Shown: piece by piece, positions 34,529 to 45,915 of the stretch | Layout of the letters: each line of letters starts with the position of its first letter | Position numbering within the stretch: position 1 is the first letter of the stretch | Assembly: GCA_036346205.1 (NCBI GenBank) | Contig: JARFJB010001172.1 | Location: 1,348,001-1,412,000 of the forward strand | Direction of reading: 5' to 3' | From: Vesta saturnalis | Taxonomy: Eukaryota > Arthropoda > Insecta > Coleoptera > Lampyridae | Length of the DNA: 64,000 bases | Notes under the pieces: model-generated | Seen by the model: the letters and a program-made list of their open reading frames with translations, nothing else | What the model was told of the DNA's origin: nothing | The model's database searches: none | Program-made: the position numbers and the translations under genes

Positions 34529-35140
34529 AATTGTTTAAATGTAAATGGTGTATGCATTGAAAAAATTCAAGTCAATGCTGATAAAGACCAAATGTGGTTC
34601 CCATGTAAAAATAAATTAAAATTGTACACTGAATGATCAATTGATTTTTGGTCTTTCAATCACATCAATGAGCAAAGAGTACATTATGACCAAATTTACC
34701 AACTGGCTGACAAACGATTTTTGTACGAGCGCCTGTTGAATCCAGCTTTTAATTAAAAAAAGTCTTGTTATATTTAATTTTTGAATTTACACATTTAGTT
34801 GAATTATTTATAGTTCTGCATCCTGATTACACGTAAGTAATAGAGACAATTGAGCTCTGTACCATATTTGTTATTCTTTCACTGCAATTCTAAGGCCTTA
34901 ATAATCATTTCTACTTATTTTGAGACAAGACATCAGTGGTATTGAGTATTATAATATGCATTTCAGAATCAAACTTTTGTTCTTATAAAGGTATATTTTT
35001 TAATTAATAGAAAAGAATTCATTCATTACAGGTACACATTACCAATTAGTTAATTAAATGTCAACGACTGATAACATGAAGTACTGATTACATGATAAAT
35101 GGTCTGATTTTCATTTTGTGTTACTAAATAGCTAGCTATA

Positions 35141-35774
35141 CAGTGAGTTAGTGTGACATCACATCACCGTTTTCTTATGGAAGTTCAGTACTGCTGTATC
35201 TACATAAACCAGGTACCTCATGTACTGATATTGTTTCTTACGTTTTGTCAGCGTTTTTAAGGCAATAAATACTCTGAATGGTAAGTATTAAAGTATTTCG
35301 ATACTTGCCAGCAAGTGTAAACTTGGATTCTGTCATAAATAATGAGAATATTGTTCATCATGTCTAGTTAACACAATGGATAATTGATTACCTATATCTT
35401 TCATCACATAATTAATCATAATAAGCTTTTTCCACTTCCTCCTTTCTTCCTTTTCACCTTTTAAAAATAAAACAGATTAATTCAAACGCGAACATAAATA
35501 CGTAGTAACGTCACTTAAAACACAATATTGAGATTGTCGTAATAAGATACACTAATATTCTCGTTATTTATTATGGAATCGGGCATTTAAACATAATGAT
35601 AAGTATCGAAGCACCTTAATACTCACCACCCAAAGTATGTATTCCCTTAAGAACGCTGAAAAGCGCAATAAATAATATCAATACACTCGAGATATCCGGT
35701 TTGTTTAGATAGAACATACTGACCTTCCACAGCAAAAGGGCGACGTGACATAGTCACTAATTGAACGTATACTG
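35141..35774. mobile_element. Short inverted-repeat element with about 215-bp arms
   Basis: The left arm (35141-35358) and right arm (about 35550-35774) are imperfect reverse complements along their length. Matching landmarks include GGAAGTTCAGTACTG (left) with the complement of CATACTGACCTTCC (right), CAGCGTTTTTAAGG with CAGCGTTCTTAAGG, and AATAATGAGAATATT with AATAACGAGAATATT. Both ends begin CAGT, and TA precedes the left one, as in Tc1/mariner-type elements. The loop is about 190 bp and non-coding. Transcripts through it would form a long hairpin. Confidence 0.75.
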
Positions 35775-38512
35775 CGGTAATGAACCTCATATAGTCAGCC
35801 TACTTTTTTTGCTACACACTGTAAAATGGAGTAAAAAGCTAGATCACTTTTTCTTAATAACCTTATCATTAGTTGTATACAGGAAATTCCATAACTATGA
35901 TGTTAATTTTTGGTCTAATTACAGTAGTTGCTTAGTATGTTGGATTTATTAGAGTTTCAAAGACTCTGACTATAGATCAAAATAAGAAATATACAGGGAA
36001 TGTTTTAAATTTTAGTGGATTTAAGTAGTTTTTGGAGTAAGAACATTTATTAATTTCTCAAACCTATAATTTTTATCACTCATATCCACCTGTAATTTAT
36101 TATTGGCAATATTAGGATTTTCCTTTAAAAAAAGTTGTACCAATATTGTGCGGAAGGTACAACAGAAAAAATAGTATTGTGGTATTTGGTCGAATATAAA
36201 ACAACCTTATTTGTTAATGAAAATTAATTTTATCTTTGGTGTGATGTATAAATATTGTTTTTATCCATTATGATAATGTATAATTTATATTTTCAATATT
36301 TAAATTTGCAAAAAATGAAAAGAAACTGATTAAATTTAACCCCCACTTTTTTTGGTTTTTGTGTTTTTTCTCATATCGATTGTGTCTCAATACAGTCTCA
36401 ATTCATGACTCCTTAATAAACTCCATAATAAACTAACATTCTTTAATTTCACTGTGTAGAAAAATTTTTCTTTTATTGTGCTTCTGTACGCAATATTTCA
36501 CTTTAACCTTTTCCGTACTGGCTTTTGTTGTAAAATTTTGGGGGTGTGAGTGTGAAATACAACTATACTTCACTGTTTTAACATATATTTCAGATACTTA
36601 CAAATATCAATTTTTCATTAACTGTTTCCTTGAAGAGTGTTTTAGTCTAAAAACCACACATACAAAACACAATTTCTCATCAAATCCTGCATTGTGATGG
36701 AAATAAAACTTGTGAGACGTGAAAGCATATGTGGACAATATTTCAATATTAATTACATTGTGTAGCTTGTATAAAATTCTTTATTTACGAATGAAAAGTT
36801 AATCTTATTGATGATAGTCACTTGGACCACCTTGCCCAATTTGTTTATGATTTTTTACTTCTGAATGAAAAGTATCTGAAAGTAATATTGTTTCTTTGAT
36901 AATTGTCTTTCTGAACCGTCTATGGAATGATTTTCTCAGTGAAAATATCGCATTTCTAACAAAACTTTTTATGTAGAATAAAAGTAGAATCATTTGAATA
37001 TTTTGTGATATACATATTTGTGATATTTACCTTTTCTTTATTTGATGGTTTAATCCCTTTGTATTTTAATTAAAGACAAGGTACTACTCCTATTAACATA
37101 TAAAATGTATTAGTTAAGTTTTACTAACCTGTATGCATTACATATAATCCATAAAGTTCTTTCTTGTGTGGTTCTAAATTTATAAGTATTATAGACATCA
37201 TAAATATGTAGTTGCATAATGCTGCGTCTGCGTAAGTGGTAGACGATTAATATGGTTTCAATGATTATTGCACATAGTTGTCTATGTAAACGTTACATGG
37301 TTTAAGTCACACACTAAGAATAATATTGAAAAGCTCCTGTTCATAGTAAACTTCCAAAGCATTTCTTCCATTTGTTGTATATTCCTTAATTTTATTTATT
37401 TTGTATTAAGATTTGCATTTTAATTATGTAGGATAACAATGTATTAAATATCAGCCTCTCGAATTTGATTGTGTTCTTCTATTCTATTTCATATTAAGAA
37501 ACTTAGCGTTTGTTGACTCTTTAGCTTGTCTGTCAAAAAAGTAATGGTAACAGTGATTGCTTTTTTCTACAGACAGACAGTGTAATAAATTCAATCTCAA
37601 ATTACATAATTCGTCCTAACGTAAAAATCGTCCATATCACAAATTATTAACGGTGCTTAAGAAAGTTATATTCGAAAGCATTTGCTTATATTTTATTACA
37701 CTTGTGATTTTTCTTTAATTGTGCATATTTGTATGTTTTAGTCGTAGATCATATATACTATGTACATAAAGTGCCTTTAAAAGGAATTTTACGCCAAGAT
37801 CTTGATGAATAGTCATAACAAAGCATGTGTGTTTTGAAATTTAATCCATCACTATGAGAGTGCACCCACTATGTTCAATGTACATTTAACGAAATAAATA
37901 AATACTTAGTACACTCCTATGACTAGTGTTCAAATTGTGCAATATAATACACATGCTTCAGTATAACTAACTATTTCCTTCTTTGTCATTCATCTGGGCA
38001 TATTTTTAAAGTACGAGTTGTATGCAGTGGCTTCATCTATGTATTATATATGATCTACAGTTTTAGTAGCATGTTTTTATTCTTATCAAATAGATGGTGT
38101 TTGTAATACGGTATGTTTTAATTCTTTAAATCTTAGTACTTTTTGTTAATGCCATGCTTAATTGTAATAGACCTAGTCCATTTAGTGTAAAGGGTTTTTT
38201 GCAAATTTTACGATAATAATTCAACTTGTGCAATATATAGAAAGTATTAAAATTTTTAGGCAGTAGGTAAATATTCGTAATAGGCGTAATGCAATTAAAA
38301 CCAATGAATTTATCTTGACATTTATAGAATGGCCTATCTCAACTGTATAAAAACATTTCACTATAAAATGTTAAGTATATAATAAAAATTTGTTTTCTAC
38401 TTGAATATGTTAAAATCTGTATTTAAAAATAATTTTATAATAAAGATATTTATTCTTAAGCTTTCTTTTTTATGTTAGTCAATAATATTAAAGCAATGTT
38501 TAGTCTGCCAAC
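35775..38512. other. Long stretch without recognised genes
   Basis: AT-rich unique-looking sequence. A minus-strand frame near 36897-36825 (ending GQGGPSDYHQ) follows a fair acceptor (ATTACTTTCAG) but could not be tied to any family; it could be a last exon of the minus-strand gene starting at 42020. Several AATAAA words occur on both strands near 36.7, 37.9 and 38.4 kb. Confidence 0.35.
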
Positions 38513-38588
38513 CAGTCGGTAGTGTAGTTAATCCGGTATTCTGCCGAACGTGCGGTCGGGATAGTGGATTGGGTACACTACCGACCGC
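38513..38588. repeat. 76-bp GC-richer hairpin
   Basis: GTCGGTAGTGTA (38515-38526) pairs with TACACTACCGAC (38574-38585), and pairing continues inward with mismatches (AATCCGGTAT against ATAGTGGATT; CTGCCGAAC against GTGCGGTCGG). It stands out against AT-rich surroundings. It could be a tiny foldback element or a structured RNA hairpin. Confidence 0.6.
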
Positions 38589-38854
38589 GTTGTTTAGAGG
38601 TTATGTTTATGTTCCTACACGTTTATATTTTTTAGTGTGATGTAGTAGTAGGACTACTAAAGAAAAAGTCCAAAAAGAAATAACTTACGATCAATAACGA
38701 TTAATTTTATTTACCGAGTTTTGAAAAAGTTAAATACATATTTCTTCTTTATATATTGTTATCAATTTATGATCGCTGCAGTATGCTTCTCAACCTACTA
38801 CGAAAAGCTAAACACAGCAAAGCATTCCAATATTGCACATGATCAAGAGTAAAA

Positions 38855-39005
38855 GAATGGAAATAAATGTAACCTTACCATAGATTTAATTTCCATTTTT
38901 TCACTCGTAATCATGATCAAGTAAAAAAAAATTAAATAAATCTATGGTAAGCTAGGTTACCGTAGATTTAATTTGCATTTTTTTACTCTTGATCATGATC
39001 AAGTA
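38855..39005. repeat. Palindrome family copies 2 and 3
   Basis: Two adjacent palindromes of the family at 34466. One is centred near 38877 (GTAACCTTACC core, AATGGAAAT arm and its inverse), the other near 38953 (GGTAAGCTAGGTTACC core). They are separated and followed by TAATCATGATCAAG and CTTGATCATGATCAAG, themselves palindromic. The left arm of copy 2 and the outer arms all end in runs of A or T. Confidence 0.7.
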
Positions 39006-39774
39006 AAAAAATGAAAATAGGATAGAGCAAAAACAAACAGATTTGCTCATCTTAACAGTAGATTTTTTTTAATAAACATTTTTAAAATCCAATATAAAAT
39101 TTTCAAAAATTAAATGCAAAAATATCACAAACCAAGCCACCAATAAAAATAAAATTATGAAACTTTGTTAATAAAACAAAATATACGTACCAAAAATAAA
39201 TAAATCTAGATATGTAAATCACCAACCATATAGGTATGAAACATAAAAATAAAAAAAAAGTAGTAGTTTCTAAAACATAAATCCGAACTATGCAATTATC
39301 GACCAATAAAAATAAAAATTTAAACATTGGTATTACCGAATACACTAAAATTTATTCTGATTCTGCGTTGTAAGTTCTGATCTATAAGCTGCAGTTTTTT
39401 TCAAGGTACCGTCACTGAAGTCGAACCTTTTAATTTGAATGCAGCTTTCAAAAAGAGATCTAATCAGGGTGTATGCAAAATGCATTTTTGCTCGTGTGTT
39501 AACCTGATTTCAGATGTCACGGTATAAACTGGCAGTAGAATAGGATAACAGGTAAAATTGAGGTTTTGCTCGACTGCTCAGAGGTTAGGGAGGGTAAGGT
39601 GTTACTAAATTTTACGCTCAATAGGATAGCTTACCATAAATAAGTTAAAATAGGGGTTGGGGTTGAAATAAAAACCGGAAAGGGCGCCAGTGTATTTGAA
39701 TTGACTCAATCAGGGTTGAAATGCCTAATTACGCCAGTACGCAGCTCGCTTAAATACTCAAATAACTCGCTTAC

Positions 39775-42020
39775 CTGAACGTAATCACAGGTGGTCCTGG
39801 GACCAGCAGATCTTCGCTGTACCTGAGAGGCTACAAATAATATCGCACGATTAGCTAAAATAATTGCGTGCTGCAAAAATCAATCACTAATCTGATTAAA
39901 AACAACAATTATGTTGTCACGTTAATTTACTCAATAAATCTTAATTTCAATGTAATTTTACTTCCATAAAAAAAATCACTTCAATTCTATTTACAACCAT
40001 TTGAAATTAATCAATCAAAATCAATCAATCCGTTATAAAATACGCTCAAATTCATGAAAACTAATGGATTGACGCATCTTTCGATAAATATTATGTTATA
40101 CTTAAAAAAAAATCAGTCATATCTTTCGAACGTAATTACTTTACTTGACGTAAACACAAAATGTTGACGTTAATTGAATGATCTAATTCTCAATAAAAAA
40201 AACAATATGCACGTAGGTATTGTGCTGTGCTACAAATGGGTTCACAGGTGGATTCACATTAAAAAAAAACAACAGTTCGTTAACGTAATGATATGTAGGT
40301 ATTATAAAAGCGCCACCCTCGAAATAACCAGACAATTGTTACATTAATTGTTCTTCCAAGTTAAATCATTTAGTTTACTTATTAGGCGGTAATACTAGCT
40401 AGTTTCCACGTCGGCCTTTACTAAGATTATTATAAATATTTTTATATGCCAAAATAACAAAATGATTATAATCCAATAAATTGCGTTCTCCTTGTAACGC
40501 ACTCGACACAGATAATTTCGATACAAATTCGTCAGTATAACAAATAAAAACAATTTTGGATTATAACACGGATGAATACGATTATATTGAAAATCTAAAC
40601 GATAAAATAATAAGACGTTAATCTCAAAAGACAGTGTATTCATCCGTTAGAACATAAAAAAAATAAAATACAAATATTTATTAAGCTTTGCCAACCACAA
40701 CAAAAAAAAATATGCACAGAATGATTACCTTGACTTCCTACAGCCCTTTTTGTTGTACAGGCACCTGGTGGATCCCAGAGGTTAAACTCTGCAATGTGAA
40801 CGACGTAATTGTGCTCGAAACTCGGGAATGTTTCGCTTCCAAATTGCGTTTGAATTAAAATTACAATTGGTTGTAGGTACACTAATGTTTAAACTTCCAC
40901 GTTACTTGTTACCTTTACTCTAATTATATACAAGTTCTGAATAACACTTATTAGTTTAAAGGGCAAAAAGCTTGTTTATTTACAGCTAGTTACTTGTTGT
41001 AGGTGAACTATGAACTTAATGTTTGGAATTAGGAACGAACGTTGGTTTCTTCCGTATAAAAGCGATAACTACTCCAAAGAACAGTGAAAGGACTAGGTAA
41101 ATAAATACCTTGAAATCTCGACAAAGTCACTTTGGACAAACTGCACTTAACGATAAATCAATCTCGTGATGGTTGAACGACACAATAAGATCCCTTCAAG
41201 GGTTGTTTAGGTATACTGCCCCCACTAACGGAAGCTCTTTCAACACGGATTATGCGTAACGACGTTCCACGGTACTTCACTCGCTGCCGTAACAGTAACT
41301 TTTTAACGCCTCTGCGTCTATACTAGCTCTGACCCTTGTGAAAAATCCATTGGGTGCCACATTGGATTTTTATATCCCTACTACTTAATTAACCAATCAT
41401 AAAAATGATTACTTAAACAATTCTTAATACGTGCCAACACGAATCAAACTCGAGAGCCGTCGGAAAAATTACATCGTCAAAACAACACTTCTGAACCCAG
41501 GGGTCTTATCAGTGTAAACGATATCTTGTAAATTGAAATTTTCATAACGACGCCTAGACCTTAATGCCTTGTACGTAAAAGTTAAACTCCTTGTTTAAGA
41601 CCAAATATCTTTATTGAAATATTCCAACAATTTGCTGCCTACAACGTCTGAATAAAATGTGAACTATGCTTTTCTACACTGTATTTAAATACAAAGTAAC
41701 CTATTTAATGTGTTTTGTAATTTTTATATGATGTAATTTTAACTTAAATGACTGTATTTAACGATATCTATAAAATTACAAACAATTCTTATTTACAAAG
41801 CAATGAATTAATTCCCAACCAAACTAGTAAACAGGATCCCTCTAATAATGGATACCAATACGTAAATCACATTTTCATTTGAAACTGTCATCCCAGTTTG
41901 ATAAACGATACTACTTATATTTCGTTTTTAGAAAAGAACTCTAAATGCGATCGCTGCTTGTAAAAATTCCGAATACCTACCTTCCAAATACGAGTAGAAG
42001 AGGGTCACTATGGCCGCCAT
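39775..42020 (-). CDS. Unrecognised host gene, first three coding exons
   Basis: Three minus-strand exons fit in phase. Exon 1, 42020-41981: ATGGCGGCC in good start context (ACAAAATGG), encoding MAAIVTLFYSYLE and ending G before GTAGGT. Exon 2, 40788-40729 (60 bp): acceptor CACATTGCAG, encoding FNLWDPPGACTTKRAVGSQ after a split Glu codon, donor GTAATC. Exon 3, 39830-39775 (56 bp): acceptor TATTTGTAG, encoding SQVQRRSAGPRTTCDYVQ after a split Ala codon, donor GTAAGC. All six junctions are GT-AG and all phases agree without stops, which is unlikely by chance. Exon 3 ends in phase 0; later exons were not found. I do not recognise the protein. The upstream region carries CCAAT and E2F-like motifs. 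Some other explanation, such as a spliced non-coding leader, is possible. Confidence 0.5.
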
Positions 42021-42400
42021 TTTGTTGTTTTTTTGTCACAAGCCCCGCTCCCTGGGACACCTTAGTCGCCTTTTTCTTCTGACGCCATAGACTCAGCCCA
42101 TTTCACGCCCCTTTTTTGACAGCTTCTTTTCGGGGGCCATTTCCAGCACCTTGATGGAATTTTCACCCTAATTAGGGTCCTTTTGGTTGTGTTAAGAGAC
42201 TTTTTGGCAGTTCAGCCCCTGGAAGGTAGGCAAATGCGTACGCATACAGTGTTCTGATTGATGGTCCTAAAGACAGCTCTTTTTACCTGATTGGTTCTTA
42301 GTCCCTACCCAGCCTTTGAGCTCTGATTGGAGGCTTAAGACTGCATTCTCATTGGTTACGGCGGGAAATTTGAAATTTTTTAATAAGGGGCTCTAATGCT
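42021..42400 (-). promoter_or_regulatory. Candidate promoter with CCAAT boxes and E2F-like site
   Basis: This stretch is richer in G and C than its surroundings. Read on the minus strand it contains three CCAAT boxes (ATTGG on the plus strand at 42290-42294, 42326-42330 and 42351-42355) and TTTCCCGCC (plus GGCGGGAAA at 42360-42368), an E2F-type consensus. They lie 270-350 bp upstream of the ATG at 42020. Two short upstream ATG frames (from 42140 and near 42090) occur in between. No TATA box is evident. The combination resembles promoters of cell-cycle or housekeeping genes. Confidence 0.4.
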
Positions 42401-42807
42401 AACGTGAAAGGCAGCTACAAGAACTTGTGTTACGATCTGCGCCCTCTTGTCGTGGCCCCTTGGCTGGAAATAGTATTATAATAAGGGTGCCCTAATGCTA
42501 TCTCATAAGAGGGCTGACAATAATTTCTGACGGCGTGTTGTTCTTCAAATCCATTATACTTCTAACAATGTAATATTTTAATTTACACAAATAGGAACAA
42601 AAAGTTTAATAAAATACTTACAATAACACGGAGAATCTTCACAATTTTCAACTTGTTTAATGCATTGTTTTCAACGAAACCTAGCAACGTCTACTGCTGC
42701 TTGCCAGAGCACGCTAAGTAAATCTAACTATTCCTCATTTTCACAACCTAATTATTTTTCCTTATTTCACATTTAAATGTAAAAAACGTTTGAAGAAAAA
42801 ATAGTAT

Positions 42808-42927
42808 ATTTTACGCGGAGGAAAGTGACTTTTTGTGGCTCATCTCTATTTGCCGAACTCACTACGTTCGTCCGTCAAACCTACAGATTCGCCACAAAAA
42901 GTGTCCTTATAAAATAATATACTATTG
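42808..42927. repeat. Hairpin repeat P with AATAGTATATT ends
   Basis: A 120-bp element whose arms, AATAGTATATTTTACGCGG then AAAGTGACTTTTTGTGGC, are mirrored by GCCACAAAAAGTGTCC then AATAATATACTATT. The loop contains CTCACTACGTTCG. Its ends match those of hairpin repeat H and the left ends of the repeats at 50169 and 50294. Confidence 0.7.
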
Positions 42928-43626
42928 TCCAACAGTTGCAGTTTTTCACGTGTTTTATACGTTAGTTTTCAGTGACTAAAATCAAATTTTATTCACTAGT
43001 GACTAAATTTTATATCAACAACGTACCTATTCATGACAACCGGTCCACCGACCAAGACAACCAAGACCTGGCTGCTCGACCCTTTTTTATACTTTTTTTT
43101 TAATAATCTCTTCAAGTTTTTCGTAAAAAAAATGCAACTGTTGGACAAAACGTCGTATATCACACATGAGTGACATGTCATTATAAGCACGTGAGAATGT
43201 GTCGCATTCCGGCAAGCGCTCGTGCGTCAAAAATCTCACTTGCTTGTAATGGCTTATTTCACTCACTTGTAATATAATCTGCTATTGTCCAACAGTTGCA
43301 GTTTTTCACGTGTGTTATACGTTAGTTTTCAGTGACTAAAATCAAATTTTATTCACTAGTGACTACATTTTATATGGCGAGTGAAGTAAGCCATTACAAC
43401 CAAGACTTGGCTGCTTGATTTTTTTGTACGTTTTTTTAAATAATCTCTTCAAGTTTTTCGTTAAAAAAATGCAACTGTTGGACAAAACGTCGTATATCAG
43501 ACGTGAGTGAAATGCCATTATAAGCGCGTGAGAATTTGTCGCACTCGTACAAGCGCTCGTGCGTCAAAAATCTCACTTGCTTATAATGGCTTATTTCACT
43601 CACTTGTAATATAATATACTATTAGT
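42925..43626. repeat. Tandem X-H hairpin array, two units
   Basis: Two direct copies of an about 350-bp unit. Each unit begins with X (42925-43146 and 43283-43488), itself bounded by inverted TTGTCCAACAGTTGCA and TGCAACTGTTGGACAA. H follows (43147-43280 and 43489-43626), starting AACGTCGTATATCA and ending TAATATAATATACTATT or a variant. In H, GTGAGTGAAATGCCATTATAAGC pairs with its inverse on the right; the loop carries GCGCTCGTGCGTC. No coding capacity. Confidence 0.75.
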
Positions 43627-43670
43627 TCACATATTTTTCGACTGTCTTATTTGCTTCGGTGCGCTGTACA

Positions 43671-45915
43671 AATCCCGTAACTTTTTTGTTTGTGAATATT
43701 TAAAATTTTGGTAAAAACATCTTTTGTGCCTTTTTTTTTATGTGCAATTTAGTGGCGTACTCGATTTTTCCTAACTTAATTTGTTTCCGAGTTACAGGTC
43801 AAAGTTGCATTTTTTTAAATGGTAACCATAGTTGGCTATGACTTCATTAATTAGAGATTTCTATTAGCTTTCTAAAAATATATAGTTTCATATATTTATC
43901 TCGGTAAATAAGAAAATTATAAACGATTTTTTGAAAAACACCTCTTGATCAAATCACTTATGTATAGTATAGTTTCATATATTCAAAAGGAAGTATATTA
44001 CTATGCGCAGAACTTATTTTAAAACTAGATAAAAATGTCCTCATAGTATTTTATGCCATATTAAAAACTTATTGATTTAGAAAAAAATAACAACATTTTT
44101 ATTTTATTTCAGTTTTTTCTTATTTTAGGTATTGTTCAAACTGATGTCCGTTATGATGTAAACAAACTTCACATCGGCGCGAAATACACTCAATTGCCTT
44201 AATGAAATGAATAGATGTATGCCTTAAATCTTCAAATGCTGCCCGGGTTGAATTGACCAATTGTTCGTATGTTTCGTGGCGAGTATGATATATTTTATTT
44301 TTTAAAAATCCCCACAAAAAGAAATCCAGTATTGAAAGATCTGGAGATCTTGCTGGCCACTGAATAGGTCTGTTATTGCCAATCTATTGATTGTTCAAGT
44401 TTCGGTTTAAGTACTCTCGGACTAAAACAGTATTATGACAAGGCTCACCATCTTGTTGAAAATAAACATTTACCCTCTGCGCTAATGGAATTTCATCTAG
44501 CAGTTGTGGAAGACAAATGTTTAATATTTCCATATACCTCTCGCCGTTAAGGTTTCCGTTAAAAATGTGGTAAACAAATCTACCCCCCAAAATAAAGCAT
44601 GATACATTAAAACCAAATCTACCTTGATTTTGGCGTGCTAATGTCACAAAATTGTTATTTTTTGACCAATATCGATTGTTGTTGCGATTAAAAATTCCTG
44701 CACTCGTAATATGACTTTCATCAGACCAAATGATATTGCGCCCAAAATTCCTGTTTTGTCTAATCTGTTCTAAATACCTACCAATTACAAAAAATAATTC
44801 GCCGTTCTAAGTCACCATCATTAAGGTGCTGAATTACTCTTTTTTTGTACGGAGTATAATTATATTTTTTTAAGATTTTTTGTACTCTTGATTTAGATAC
44901 GCCAACTTCTGTTTCTATTTGTCGGCAGGGGGTATTAGGATTTTCTTCAATTCTTGCTAAAACAGTTATTTCGTCGTTTTGTTGGTTCATTTTTGCATAA
45001 TTTTTGATCCTAGGCTTCTCAAAAGATCCATAAGTTAATAGATGTTCTTTTAATCTGGCGAATATATTCTTGTTGGGATGTCTTCGTTCAGGGAATCTTC
45101 AATAAAGTAGCTTTATTATTTTGCGTTTTTATAAATACTAGCATTATTAAAGTATTAAACGCACAACCTACCTATTAATATATGCCTCTGCAGCTTGGTC
45201 TGCATTAAAATTACACTGATAGTATATGCCAATCATATCTAACTTTTCAAAATTTTCATACTTCGTATTATTGACAGCCATCACAAAAAAGTTATTAACT
45301 TGAATAATTAGGTAATTATTTAAGCAAAGTTTTGAAACAATAAATCTAATCACATTTACGTTTCCACCATTTATTTATATGAAACAACTGCGTGAAATGT
45401 CAAATAACTAGCAACGAATGCGTGCAGTAAACAAAGGTTCATAGATGACTTGATCAAGAGGTATTTTTCAAAAAATCGTTTATAATTTTCTTATTTACTG
45501 AGATGAATATATGAAACTATATATTTTCATAAAGCTAAAAGAAATCTCTAATTAATGGAGTCATAGCCAACTACGGTTACCATTTAAAAAAATGCAACTT
45601 TGGTCTGTAACTCGGAAACAAATTAAGTTAGAAAAAAATCGAGTACGCCACTAAATTGCACATAAAAAAAGGCACCAAAGATGTTTTTACCAAAATTTTA
45701 AATATTCACAAACGAAAAAGTTACGGGATTTTAAAGAAAACGGCATAAAACGAAAAACACCCTATATTTCCCAAACGAGTCGAGATATTGAAATGTTCTT
45801 TAGATTATTAAATTTGTTTCAAAAATCGGTTCAAGGGTCCCGACCATGATTTTACTCTATCTATTTGAGAAATACCTAAAATCCCCAAATTACATCGAAA
45901 ATAGGAGACCCTGTA
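43671..45915 (-). mobile_element. Transposon with about 280-bp inverted repeats
   Basis: Bases 43671-43953 and 45449-45730 are reverse complements with few mismatches (left AATCCCGTAAC...CTCTTGATCAA, right TTGATCAAGAG...GTTACGGGATT). The right end extends about 185 bp further out to a TACAGGGTCTCC terminus at 45915; the left counterpart is missing, probably deleted where the hairpin array abuts. A nearly complete transposase lies between on the minus strand. Confidence 0.82.
44120..45353 (-). pseudogene. Insect DUF4817-type DDE transposase with intron, few defects
   Basis: The minus strand begins near 45284 (MAVNNTKYENFEKLDMIGIY), an N-terminal HTH of the DUF4817 kind. The intron 45171-45097 (75 bp, GTAGGT...ATTGAAG) joins AYINR to FPERRHPNKNIFARLKEHL. 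A second HTH follows (PCRQIETEVGVSKSRVQKIL), then IIWSDESHITSAGIFNR (first Asp, near 44720), VYFQQDGEPCHNT (second, near 44450) and WPARSPDLSILDFFLWGFLK (near 44350-44300). The C-terminus is CLHHNGHQFEQYLK. All catalytic motifs are intact. Defects seen: a frameshift near 44777 and a TAG near 44383 in place of a conserved Trp codon. It is the least damaged transposase of this group in the window. Confidence 0.85.

Noticed and set aside
36825..36897. Possible last exon on the minus strand ending GQGGPSDYHQ
   Set aside because: A fair acceptor and a stop, but its phase does not follow from the last exon found at 39775 and no intermediate exon was seen; kept only as a note.
41000..41600. LTR with a primer-binding site near the sequence TGGGTGCCACATTGG
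   Set aside because: No second LTR copy and no coding domains next to it.
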